Shown here: one piece after another, positions 28,239 to 36,824 of the stretch
How the letters are laid out: each line of letters begins with the position of its first letter
Position numbering within the stretch: the stretch's first letter is position 1
Assembly: GCA_017651185.1 (NCBI GenBank)
Contig: JAGCDJ010000014.1
Location: forward strand, 38,958-102,957
DNA: 64,000 nucleotides
Source of the DNA: Bacteroidales bacterium
Lineage (GTDB): Bacteria > Bacteroidota > Bacteroidia > Bacteroidales > ML635J-15
Direction of reading: 5' to 3'
The notes under the pieces: generated by a model
The model's database searches: none
The model's input: only the letters and a program-made list of their open reading frames with translations
Told to the model about the DNA's origin: nothing
Made by a program: the position numbers and the translations under genes

Positions 28239-29249
28239 ATGGTGAAAGTTTCTGTCATACTTCCAGTTTATGGTGTCGCTCAGTATATTGAGAAATGTAC
28301 AGCAACGCTGCTTGCGCAGACCTTGGACGATATGGAGTTCATATTTGTTGACGACCACGGCCCCGACAACAGCATCGAACTAGTGCAGAATATGATTGCC
28401 GACCATCCTCGCAAGAATCAGTTTGTATTTCTTAAACCAGAGCACAATTTGGGCGCAGGAATGGCGCGAAATTTTGCAATTCCTCACGCAAGAGGCGAGT
28501 ATATTGCTTTTGTCGATAGCGACGACTGGATTGAAAATGATATGTTCGAGAGGATGTATGCCGAGGCAAAAAAGTACGACAGCGACTTGTGCTGCTGCCA
28601 GATGCAAAAGGTTTACCCCGATGGTCATCGTGGCGATATTTTGAAGAATCCGTTTATCGGAAGCGGAGAAATTTCCGATGATAAGCGTTCATATTTCCTT
28701 ACTCACTATGTTTCGCAGTTCACCTCGCTCATATACAAGAAGACATTGATTGACCAGTATAGCATTCGTTTTCCCGAAGAGCGTAGCGCCGACGACAGTT
28801 ATTTCGTTTCGTGCGTTCTGATGCTGGCAAGGTCAATTTCGTACGTTGACGAACCGTTTTATTTGTATTTGATTCGTCCAGGTTCGGTATGTACAACAAA
28901 GGACAGTTCCAAGTACCAGAAGAGATTGACTGTTTTCAGTAAATTGCTTGAATTCTCCAAGCAAAATGGCGTTTACGACAAGTTTAAACCGGAAGTTGAT
29001 TTCATGTATATCAAGAAGGGTTATTTGTCATCGGTTTTCAATTATGTCACAAATTCTACCACTCCTAACCGCGAGACAATTGCTTCCATCTACAGCGAAT
29101 TGCTGAAATTGATTCCAGATTACAAGTCGAATCGCTTCTATAAATCAAATTTCAAGTTGCGGGCACTGATGTCGTTTATCAGGACATTCCCACGATTGGC
29201 AGTAAAGTTCATAAAGTATTACTCGAGGCGTAAGGAGTATGTCGTTTAA
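28239..29249 (+). CDS. Family 2 glycosyltransferase
   Basis: A 336-residue GT-A fold enzyme. It opens with VKVSVILPVYGVAQYI, has the acidic VDDHG motif near residue 33 and the metal-binding VDSDDW motif near residue 91. The C-terminal third is helical with basic residues and probably contacts the membrane. It transfers a sugar from a nucleotide donor to a growing lipid-linked glycan. It is followed 19 bp later by a FAD oxidoreductase gene, with which it is cotranscribed. Sugar and acceptor cannot be read from sequence. Confidence 0.9.
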   Translation: MVKVSVILPVYGVAQYIEKCTATLLAQTLDDMEFIFVDDHGPDNSIELVQNMIADHPRKNQFVFLKPEHNLGAGMARNFAIPHARGEYIAFVDSDDWIENDMFERMYAEAKKYDSDLCCCQMQKVYPDGHRGDILKNPFIGSGEISDDKRSYFLTHYVSQFTSLIYKKTLIDQYSIRFPEERSADDSYFVSCVLMLARSISYVDEPFYLYLIRPGSVCTTKDSSKYQKRLTVFSKLLEFSKQNGVYDKFKPEVDFMYIKKGYLSSVFNYVTNSTTPNRETIASIYSELLKLIPDYKSNRFYKSNFKLRALMSFIRTFPRLAVKFIKYYSRRKEYVV

Positions 29250-29268
29250 ATTATAACGTAAAAGTAGT

Positions 29269-30504
29269 ATGGATTTAATAATTGGAGCGGGAATTACAGG
29301 CCTTACTTACGCGGCAAGAACATCAAACGATTATATTGTCGTAGAAAAGGAAAACGAAATAGGCGGATATTGCAGGACACATTATTCTGGCGAATACGTT
29401 TGGGACTATTCCGGACATTTCTTTCATTTCCAGCATCCTGATATTAAGGATTATGTAATGGAAAGGTTGCCAAAAGAAGAAGTTCTGACGGTAAACAAGC
29501 ATACCCAGATTTACTACAAGGGTCGTTATGTGGATTATCCGTTCCAGATGAATATCCATCAACTTGAAAAGGAGGAGTTTATAGACTGCCTATACGACCT
29601 TTTTGCGGTAAAGCAGGATGGAAATGCCAGTTCGTTCAAGGATATGCTTTATGAAAAGTTCGGGAAGTCAATTTCAGAAAAATTCTTGATACCATACAAT
29701 GAAAAGTTGTATGCTACCGACTTGAATAGTCTAGATGTTGATGCTATGGGACGTTTTTTCCCATACGCCGACAAGGAGCAGATAATTTTGAATTTCCGCA
29801 ACTCGCAAAAGCAGTTCTACAACTCAACTTTCCTATATCCGCGCAAGGGTGTTATAAAGGTTGTGGAATCGGTTGCTTCGCGGGTAAATGCCGATAAGAT
29901 ATGTCTTAACGAGCATCTTGTGTCGATTGACTTGAATGCCAAACTTGCTACAACAAACAGACGTACAATACATTACGACAATTTAATTTCAACTGTTCCA
30001 TTTCCTCGTCTGCTCGATATGGCAAAAGTGCCATACGACAGGAATGTGTATTCGTGCAACAAGGTAGTTGTATTTAATATTGGTTTCGACAGGAAAGGTG
30101 CCGATACCAAAAACAACTGGATATATTTTCCGGACAAGGACATTGTTTTTTATCGCGTTGGTTTCTACGATAATATCATTGGACTTGACAAAATGTCGTT
30201 GTATGTGGAAGTTGGTTTTGCACACGGCGAAGCAGTTGATGAAAAGCAGTTGTACCAGCGGGTTCTTGCCGATTTGAAGAAGGCAGGAATAGTTGCTGAT
30301 GAGCAAGTCGTTGATTATGAGTGCGTAGTTATGGATCCTGCATACGTTCATATTACACAACAGTCGGAAACTGACAAGACCGAAAAGATGAATTTCCTAA
30401 ACAGTCATAGTGTATATTCTATCGGACGTTATGGCGAATGGAAATATTGTTCGCTCGAGGACAATATGCACGATGCGTTTATGTTGGCAGATAAATTAAA
30501 ATAG
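29269..30504 (+). CDS. FAD-dependent oxidoreductase, UDP-galactopyranose-mutase-like
   Basis: A 411-residue flavoprotein. The N-terminal dinucleotide-binding motif is IIGAGITG (residues 4-11), followed by EKENEIGGYCRT, the FAD-contact segment of the amine-oxidase/UGM group. FHFQHPD and YVDYPFQMN resemble the UGM substrate region. In a polysaccharide locus such proteins convert UDP-pyranoses to furanoses or act as sugar dehydrogenases. I favour a UGM-like role but cannot separate it from other members of the family. The gene ends 30 bp from the stop of the opposing cluster, with no obvious terminator between. Confidence 0.75.
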   Translation: MDLIIGAGITGLTYAARTSNDYIVVEKENEIGGYCRTHYSGEYVWDYSGHFFHFQHPDIKDYVMERLPKEEVLTVNKHTQIYYKGRYVDYPFQMNIHQLEKEEFIDCLYDLFAVKQDGNASSFKDMLYEKFGKSISEKFLIPYNEKLYATDLNSLDVDAMGRFFPYADKEQIILNFRNSQKQFYNSTFLYPRKGVIKVVESVASRVNADKICLNEHLVSIDLNAKLATTNRRTIHYDNLISTVPFPRLLDMAKVPYDRNVYSCNKVVVFNIGFDRKGADTKNNWIYFPDKDIVFYRVGFYDNIIGLDKMSLYVEVGFAHGEAVDEKQLYQRVLADLKKAGIVADEQVVDYECVVMDPAYVHITQQSETDKTEKMNFLNSHSVYSIGRYGEWKYCSLEDNMHDAFMLADKLK

Positions 30505-30534
30505 CATCAAGGATTAAGGCATTTTTGGAAGAGT

Positions 30535-31854
30535 TTATTCTCTCATTCCGCCATTTATTGCATTTTCAATTGTTTCTATGATTTTCTCGGATGGCATTTT
30601 GCCTTCGTGCGGAGCAAGGTATTTGTCGAAGAAGTCTCCGCGTTGCTTTTGCATTGGGTCGTTGCCGTTGATGACAACCGATTCGATAAAGTTACGAATA
30701 TCGTTTTCTGTCCGTCCCTGATAGTGATTGTTGAACGACATAAGTCCAAAAGGACTGAATTTTGAAACAAAGTCTTCATTTTTTATAAGGTACATCACAG
30801 GTTTCCGAGTGAAAAGATATTCGGTTGTGAATGAACCGCAGTCGTGAATCATTGCATCGGATGTGAGGAACAAGTCAATGTACGAGCATTCTTCCAATTG
30901 GCAGTTTGGCATTTCCTGCCACTGCCTGTAGTATTTTTCGGTGCGCTCCAAACCCCATATTTGCTGCAGTTTGAATTTAAGTAGTTGGTGTGGCTTGAAT
31001 ACGAACTGCACCTTGTCGCTGTATTCCATAGCCAGTTTAGGCATAGTGTCGCAGAACTGCAGAAACGAAGAAATTGCAAAATCACCATCAATGGTGTGAT
31101 GTGGCGCCCAAATGATTCGTTTTTTAGCAACTGTTTGCGGTTTCCAAACATCATTAGGAATATAGTCGTTGCGAAGAAAAACTTCAGTGCCCGGATAACC
31201 TGTAACTACAATGTTTTCGCCTTTGTTGCGAGAATGTTCTGTTGCAGTCTGCTTGTGTATTTCGGTTTCAACAAAATGCAGGCCTACAAGATTATGGAAT
31301 ATCAGATCGTAGTTGATTTTGAACAGATTAAGCGACGAAAATCCGTAAGGTACATAGCAAGTAAGCGTATCCTTGAAATTGTATATGAAATATTGTGGCG
31401 GAATGTCCTTGTATGGTGTGGTGAAAATAACAATATCGGGTTTGAGTGTCTTTTTTATGTCTTCCCATTGGTTGTGTTTGGCATCGTATGGAATTATGTA
31501 TTCAAATCCTTTTGCTTCCACAAAACGCCTTGTGTTTTCGATAGTTGCATCAATTTCTTGCTTGTCAAAACCTTTGAATACCGAATATGGGTAAATTACA
31601 ATGTATGGATGATATTTTGGATTGTCACTTAATGCTTGGAACAGGTAGTCGGACTTCCACATTCCGGGGATTGTAAGAAGAAACGCCACTTCAATACGAT
31701 TTTTCCCTTGTAGTCGTTCGGCTGCGGCAATCTGTCTGGTTCTGAAATTTTTAGCGTACCATTTGAAAATAGGAGAGAAGTGATTGCGCAGAACATCCTT
31801 ATACGCCCAAATCAGACGTAGCGTGTATTTCAGTGAGGTATCTGCGCTTTTCAT
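30535..31854 (-). CDS. CDP-glycerol/CDP-ribitol polyolphosphotransferase (TagB/F type)
   Basis: A 439-residue protein of the glycerophosphotransferase family (PF04464). The C-terminal half carries IIWAPHHTI, FKPHQ and the hallmark DAMIHDCGSFTTEYLFTRKPVMYL segment, with the HD..S/T..E residues of the CDP-polyol site. It transfers a polyol phosphate (glycerol or ribitol) to a glycan or to a growing poly(polyol-phosphate) chain on the cytoplasmic face. The gene directly upstream (2-bp gap) encodes a predicted CDP-ribitol synthase, so ribitol phosphate is the likely substrate. Confidence 0.88.
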   Translation of the reverse strand: MKSADTSLKYTLRLIWAYKDVLRNHFSPIFKWYAKNFRTRQIAAAERLQGKNRIEVAFLLTIPGMWKSDYLFQALSDNPKYHPYIVIYPYSVFKGFDKQEIDATIENTRRFVEAKGFEYIIPYDAKHNQWEDIKKTLKPDIVIFTTPYKDIPPQYFIYNFKDTLTCYVPYGFSSLNLFKINYDLIFHNLVGLHFVETEIHKQTATEHSRNKGENIVVTGYPGTEVFLRNDYIPNDVWKPQTVAKKRIIWAPHHTIDGDFAISSFLQFCDTMPKLAMEYSDKVQFVFKPHQLLKFKLQQIWGLERTEKYYRQWQEMPNCQLEECSYIDLFLTSDAMIHDCGSFTTEYLFTRKPVMYLIKNEDFVSKFSPFGLMSFNNHYQGRTENDIRNFIESVVINGNDPMQKQRGDFFDKYLAPHEGKMPSEKIIETIENAINGGMRE

Positions 31855-31856
31855 TG

Positions 31857-33224
31857 TCAGTTTTTCTTTATTTTTACATCAACTACTTGACCTGTAATGT
31901 CGAGCAGAAGAGTCTTGAGGGAAACCTCTGCGACTTCGCTGGCTTCGAGTAGAGTGTCGGGCGGTTCAATGCCGAAATTTTTTGTTCGCATCGGAGTGTT
32001 GGTACGTTCGGGATTTATCACATTAACTCTTATTCCATAACTTTCCCATTCCTGTGCCAATGCCTGCATAAAGTTTACCGCCGCGGCTTTGGTTGATGAA
32101 TAAATGCTGTAGAATGCTCGTCCGCGTGTGTATGAACTTGATGTGTAAAGCAGCAGTTGTCCGTGGCTCTCTTTCAGATATTGGAAGGCCGACATTGCCA
32201 CATTTACCATTCCGTCGTAATTGGTGCGTATGATAGTGCTGATAAGGTTTGTGTCCATCGAAATAAGCGGTTCCTTCGACAGGATTGCTGCACAGTTGAC
32301 GATATAATCTATCTTGCCGTTTTCATTGGCAACCATTGCTAGAGCAGCGTCAACATTGTAGCGGTTTGCAACATCGGTGCCTGTGGTGCTACGTGAAAAG
32401 GAGTAAACTTTTGCACCATATTTTTGTGTGGTATCGACAATTTCTTTACCAATGCCCGAATTGCCACCGAAAACAGCAATCACCTTGTCGCTGAGTTTTG
32501 AGAAGTCAATTTCGTCGTGAAGTGTTGTCGATCGAAGTTGGAAAAGTTTGTCAAGCAGGAAAAGGTCTTCCTTGTAGGTCAGTTTCATATTCGATTCTTC
32601 ACCTTCGACGACAAAAATCTTAACGTCAGGCATATATTTAACTACGGTCCCGCAGTCGTCGGTAGAGATAAAGTCGGGGTCTTTTAGTGCTTTTTCGTAT
32701 GCCTGTGCAATGATGCTGTATTTGAAAGCCTGTGGGGTCTGTCCGCGGCGTAGCAGTTTGCGCTTTGGAATTTTGTCGATGAACTTTCCGTCCTCGTCAA
32801 CCTCGATTATGGTATCGGTTGCTGGAACTGCGACATCAACGGCATCGAATGTTTTCAGTGCTTCAACGACATTTTTTATAATGTTGTTGTTGACAAGCGG
32901 GCGAACTGCATCGTGGAAAATCATATTGCATTCATCGCAACCTTCATAGGCCATTATTGCCGAAAGTGTTGACATATAGCGTTCGTTTCCACCTTTAAGT
33001 ATTTTTTTTACCTTTTTCCATTGGTTGCGAACCACAATGCTTTCCATTTCGTCGATATACAACGGATGGATTACGATGGCGATTTCGTCAATCAGACTAT
33101 TGTTGTCGAATACATCGATTGTGTGTTCGATTATGGTTTTTCCTGCAACCTTGAAGAATTGTTTTGGGATGCTGTATCCAAGTCGACTTCCAACTCCTCC
33201 TGCCAATATTACCGCTATATTCAT
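31857..33224 (-). CDS. Bifunctional CDP-ribitol synthase, Bcs1-like (TarI-TarJ-type fusion)
   Basis: A 455-residue fusion. Residues 1-230 form an IspD/TarI cytidylyltransferase (LAGGVGSRLGYSIPKQF, HDAVRPLV, RRGQTPQAFKY). Residues about 240-455 form a short-chain dehydrogenase with GGNSGIGKE cofactor loop, catalytic Ser in YTSSSYT and the YSSTKAA Tyr-x3-Lys pair. This matches Haemophilus Bcs1, which reduces ribulose-5-phosphate and couples it to CTP to give CDP-ribitol. The C-terminal reductase is of the SDR type, not the MDR type of TarJ. It sits in an operon with the polyolphosphotransferase. A -7 box (TACCTTTG) lies at 33299-33306. Confidence 0.88.
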   Translation of the reverse strand: MNIAVILAGGVGSRLGYSIPKQFFKVAGKTIIEHTIDVFDNNSLIDEIAIVIHPLYIDEMESIVVRNQWKKVKKILKGGNERYMSTLSAIMAYEGCDECNMIFHDAVRPLVNNNIIKNVVEALKTFDAVDVAVPATDTIIEVDEDGKFIDKIPKRKLLRRGQTPQAFKYSIIAQAYEKALKDPDFISTDDCGTVVKYMPDVKIFVVEGEESNMKLTYKEDLFLLDKLFQLRSTTLHDEIDFSKLSDKVIAVFGGNSGIGKEIVDTTQKYGAKVYSFSRSTTGTDVANRYNVDAALAMVANENGKIDYIVNCAAILSKEPLISMDTNLISTIIRTNYDGMVNVAMSAFQYLKESHGQLLLYTSSSYTRGRAFYSIYSSTKAAAVNFMQALAQEWESYGIRVNVINPERTNTPMRTKNFGIEPPDTLLEASEVAEVSLKTLLLDITGQVVDVKIKKN

Positions 33225-33298
33225 AATTTTATGCCTTTACAAATTAAAATGTGTCTTTATGAAAATGAATGGCATTTCTTCTTTCGTTAATTATTTTG

Positions 33299-33306
33299 CA
33301 AAGGTA
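33299..33306 (-). promoter_or_regulatory. -7 box TACCTTTG for the CDP-ribitol genes
   Basis: It matches TAnnTTTG, 75 bp before the ATG at 33224 and just downstream of the glycosyltransferase stop. Confidence 0.5.
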
Positions 33307-33318
33307 GCAAAAACAATT

Positions 33319-34218
33319 TTATTTTCTCAAAAATCCCGCAACCACATTTTTTCGGAGAATCATTATTGCCTTTCCTTTCGCTGGGCGAAAACTGATAGCG
33401 TAGTATGCCCAAAGCAGTACCGAACCGCAGTTTTTGGCAATTTCCCAGACGGCCTTTGTGAACACTCTTGCCGATTTTTTTTTCTTGTACCTGATACGTT
33501 CGCTTATACCGATTCCAATACCTATATTTTTTATGTAGTCGTACGTCGTTCTTGATATAGGTATTAGATGTTCGACGGCAATGTTCCCGAAATAGTATAT
33601 TTTTTGTTTGTCGGCTTTCAAGCGATAGAAGAAATCTTTTTCCTCTCCGCCAAGAAGCAGATTCCATTTCCTGCCAAGTTGTGTGTCGAATGTTCCGTAT
33701 TTTTCAAATGCAGAACGCTTTACACCCATGTTTGCTCCTACAGGGTATGACATTCCTTTGAACAGTCCCGTTTCTTCGCCTTTGTCGGTTACTGCGAACA
33801 AGGGCATTGTCCAGCATGACACCCACTTTGGCATTCCTGTTTCGAAAACTGGAACAACCTTGCCACCGAAAGCAGTAGCATCGGGATTATGCTTTATGTT
33901 TTCGTTTATGTTGTGCAGATAGTTGTTTTTTACAGTTGTGTCGTCGTCGAGGAAAACGAGAAACTCGCCTTTGCTTTCTTCTATTCCTCTGTTGCGTGCT
34001 TGCGAAAGTCCGTTCTGCTGTTCGGTGACAACCTTTATGTTTACATTTGGATAGTCATGCTTGAACCTGTCGGCTTCGGCGAGTGTGTTGTCAGTACTGT
34101 TGTTGTTTACAAGAATGATTTCGTAGTCGTCGACTGGGTAGTCGTTTTGGGCGATATGCGACAAAGCATCGTACAGATACTTGGCTCGGTTGTATGTGCA
34201 TACGATTACAGAAATCAT
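33319..34218 (-). CDS. Family 2 glycosyltransferase
   Basis: A 299-residue GT-A fold enzyme. It opens with MISVIVCTYNRAKYL, has NNNSTDNT near residue 38 and the DDDTT metal motif near residue 91; LLGGEEKDFFYR matches the ED-type catalytic segment of this family. A basic, hydrophobic C-terminus suggests membrane association. It starts 6 bp after the stop of the YfhO-family gene, so the two are cotranscribed. It is probably involved in the same envelope glycan as the neighbouring genes. Confidence 0.9.
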   Translation of the reverse strand: MISVIVCTYNRAKYLYDALSHIAQNDYPVDDYEIILVNNNSTDNTLAEADRFKHDYPNVNIKVVTEQQNGLSQARNRGIEESKGEFLVFLDDDTTVKNNYLHNINENIKHNPDATAFGGKVVPVFETGMPKWVSCWTMPLFAVTDKGEETGLFKGMSYPVGANMGVKRSAFEKYGTFDTQLGRKWNLLLGGEEKDFFYRLKADKQKIYYFGNIAVEHLIPISRTTYDYIKNIGIGIGISERIRYKKKKSARVFTKAVWEIAKNCGSVLLWAYYAISFRPAKGKAIMILRKNVVAGFLRK

Positions 34219-34224
34219 TTCCCT

Positions 34225-36714
34225 TTATGCTTTGACTGCAATTTTCTGTGTTTTTTCTTTTCTGTATTTCAGGAATAAGATTCCTGCTATGATAATTGCA
34301 AGCAATGCCGAGGATACAATAGAAACAATGTCCCATACTTTGAACATTGGTGCTTCGTTTATAAACTCAATCTTGTGCTGTCCTGCTGGGATTACCATTG
34401 CTCGTAGTATGTAGTTTGCACGGAAATATTCTGCTGGTTGACCGTCGATATATGCCTTCCAGTCGGGAGCGTAGTATATTTCGGAGAAGATTGCAAGTTG
34501 CTCCTTGCTGGTGGATGTGCTGTATATCAAATAGTCGGGATTGTAGGGTTTCATGTGTGTCATTTCGATGACGGCGGTAGAGTCGCGAGAAATGTTTTTC
34601 CCATCAACATAACTTGCAAACCTCTTGTCGATGATTGCTGTTTCGGCAGGATTAAAGTCGTTGAGCGCAAGAATCTCAGCATTTGCATCGTCAACCAGTT
34701 GGCAACCATCTACAAACCATGCGCTACCGAGTGCGGCAGGATTGCGCTGTACCATAGTTGAACCTTGCTGGTCGGGAACTATGAAATAGCGGGTGTTCAG
34801 CATGTTGATTACATTCATGTTCAGTTCGCGTGTCATGTAGAAATCGATGAGGTCCTGATAACGGCGTAATTTTGCTCCGTGGTATCCGCCAATTGAGTGG
34901 TGGAATGCCGATGTGCGCGAATCGTTGAATGTGCTGGTAGCAAGGTTCATAACACGGTAGTCCTTGTCGCCGAAGCGTTCTGCATACTGGTCTATCGTGC
35001 TGTCGTCTTTTGTCGGATTGAGTTGAACTTCTTTTTTAGAAACATAACTGTCATCGTTGAGGTAGCGACGGTCGACAGACCAGAGGTCGAATACAACAAG
35101 CAGGGCGATAACTGCGGTTGTTACAGCAAATGTAACTTTCTGTTTCTTTTCCTTGAAACTTATTGCGAAGAACAGCGTTGCAGCCGAAAGAAGTATCAGT
35201 ATTATCGATCTCCATGAATCGGCACTAAACAAATCCTGTCTGTCCTGAATGAATATTTCCTGAATTCTTGGCCATCCGTCACCATATTGTGCAGCCATTT
35301 GCTCGTCGACTGCACCAGCAAACGAGAATGAACCAGACATAATCAGTACAATAAGTATTAGTCCGCAGGTGATTCCTGTTGATGCGTACAATGATATTTT
35401 CAGTTTTTTCTCGTCAATTTCGTTGCTGAATATGTTTTTCAATGCGAGTATTGCCATCATGACCATTGCAACATTGGCAATTACTAAACTCATTGACGGA
35501 GTACGGAACTTATTGTACCCGGGAAGATAGTCGAAAAGGAATCCGTTGAGTCCCATCAGGTTCTTTCCCCACGAAAGTATTATTGCCATGATTGTTATTC
35601 CAAGCAGCCACCAGCGTTCCGGTCCTTTCACAATGAAAAGTCCGAGGATGAACAGGAATACTATTATCGCACCGAAATACACTGGTCCCGATGTGAAGGG
35701 CTGGTCGCCCCAGTAGAGTGGAGCATTCTTGATTTTGAAGTTCTTGTATGTTTCGCTTGACTTGTCAACTGGTTCGTTTGAACCGCCACCGAAACTGCCA
35801 GGAACAAGCAATGTGTATGTTTCGCCAATTCCGTAACTCCACGCGAAAGCGTAGTCCTTATTAAGACCTGCCTTATTCTTGTCGTCCGAATGTTCGATGT
35901 CGCCCGACAATGATTCTGGTGTAACTGTAATTTCAGATCCGCCACGCATAGTGTATTTCGAGTATTCGTAACTTGTCATCAGCAGTCGGGCATTGCCACC
36001 AACCGCAAAGATTGCACCTACTATAAGTATGCATATTGCTGTGCCAAATTGCTTGAATGTCTTGTCCTTTATTGTATAGATAAGGTAAACTAGTCCAAGT
36101 ATGATTACCGAAAGCAAAGTGTAGTAGGTAATTTGCAAGTGGTTGAATCCAATTTGGAATCCGAGTGCAAATGTGAATAGTATTCCGCCCCAGATGTATT
36201 TCTTCTTGAATGTCAGTATTATTCCGCTGAATATAGGTGCTACCATTGCCAGCGCCCATGCCTTTGACAGGTGCCCCGCTTCAATTATTATTATATTGTA
36301 ACTTCCAAGTCCGAATGCCAATGCTCCGATTAAACTTAGCCAAGGGTTGACACCTAAGGCAACAAGGCAAATATAGAAACCAATTAGATATAGGAATATG
36401 ATACCTATATTTTTTGACCAGCCAACCCAGTCGAGGTCTATAATGTCCTTTATCCTGAAAATTGAATCTTGCGGTTTGTTGGTTATCTGGTAGGTTGGCA
36501 TTCCGCAGAACATTGCACTGTTCCAGTGAGTATATGTTCCCGTTTCCTTCAGAAAGTCCTTTTGCTCTTTTACCATTCCCATCCAGTTGCGGTCGTCGCC
36601 CTGACTGAGAACTTTGTTGCTTGTTATCAATTTGTCGAAAAACAAAATTGAAATAAGGAAGAATATTATCACTATCCCCGTGTGTGTCAAAATGTTCTTT
36701 ACAATAGGTTTCAT
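34225..36714 (-). CDS. YfhO-family polytopic membrane protein
   Basis: An 829-residue integral membrane protein with about 13 hydrophobic helices. It begins with a short N-terminal anchor and a periplasmic loop carrying DDRNW and HWNSAMFCGMPTYQ, typical of YfhO proteins. It ends with a periplasmic domain followed by one last helix and a basic tail. YfhO proteins have a GT-C-like topology and are implicated in adding sugars from undecaprenyl carriers to envelope polymers such as lipoteichoic acid. Here the neighbours make a ribitol-phosphate-type glycan, which fits that role. A -7 box (TACCTTTG) lies at 36744-36751. Confidence 0.88.
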   Translation of the reverse strand: MKPIVKNILTHTGIVIIFFLISILFFDKLITSNKVLSQGDDRNWMGMVKEQKDFLKETGTYTHWNSAMFCGMPTYQITNKPQDSIFRIKDIIDLDWVGWSKNIGIIFLYLIGFYICLVALGVNPWLSLIGALAFGLGSYNIIIIEAGHLSKAWALAMVAPIFSGIILTFKKKYIWGGILFTFALGFQIGFNHLQITYYTLLSVIILGLVYLIYTIKDKTFKQFGTAICILIVGAIFAVGGNARLLMTSYEYSKYTMRGGSEITVTPESLSGDIEHSDDKNKAGLNKDYAFAWSYGIGETYTLLVPGSFGGGSNEPVDKSSETYKNFKIKNAPLYWGDQPFTSGPVYFGAIIVFLFILGLFIVKGPERWWLLGITIMAIILSWGKNLMGLNGFLFDYLPGYNKFRTPSMSLVIANVAMVMMAILALKNIFSNEIDEKKLKISLYASTGITCGLILIVLIMSGSFSFAGAVDEQMAAQYGDGWPRIQEIFIQDRQDLFSADSWRSIILILLSAATLFFAISFKEKKQKVTFAVTTAVIALLVVFDLWSVDRRYLNDDSYVSKKEVQLNPTKDDSTIDQYAERFGDKDYRVMNLATSTFNDSRTSAFHHSIGGYHGAKLRRYQDLIDFYMTRELNMNVINMLNTRYFIVPDQQGSTMVQRNPAALGSAWFVDGCQLVDDANAEILALNDFNPAETAIIDKRFASYVDGKNISRDSTAVIEMTHMKPYNPDYLIYSTSTSKEQLAIFSEIYYAPDWKAYIDGQPAEYFRANYILRAMVIPAGQHKIEFINEAPMFKVWDIVSIVSSALLAIIIAGILFLKYRKEKTQKIAVKA

Positions 36715-36743
36715 ATCAAATCTTGAAGTTTCAATTAAAACTG

Positions 36744-36751
36744 CAAAGGTA
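36744..36751 (-). promoter_or_regulatory. -7 box TACCTTTG for the YfhO operon
   Basis: It matches TAnnTTTG, 30 bp before the ATG at 36714, divergent from the cca promoter. Confidence 0.55.
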
Positions 36752-36795
36752 ATGCTTTTTTGGTATTGCCATATAACGATATCCTTTTATTTTCT

Positions 36796-36803
36796 TACCT
36801 TTG
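36796..36803 (+). promoter_or_regulatory. -7 box TACCTTTG for cca
   Basis: It matches TAnnTTTG and lies 22 bp before the TTG at 36825, supporting that non-ATG start. Confidence 0.55.
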
Positions 36804-36824
36804 CAGTCCCAAAAATCGTAAGTC

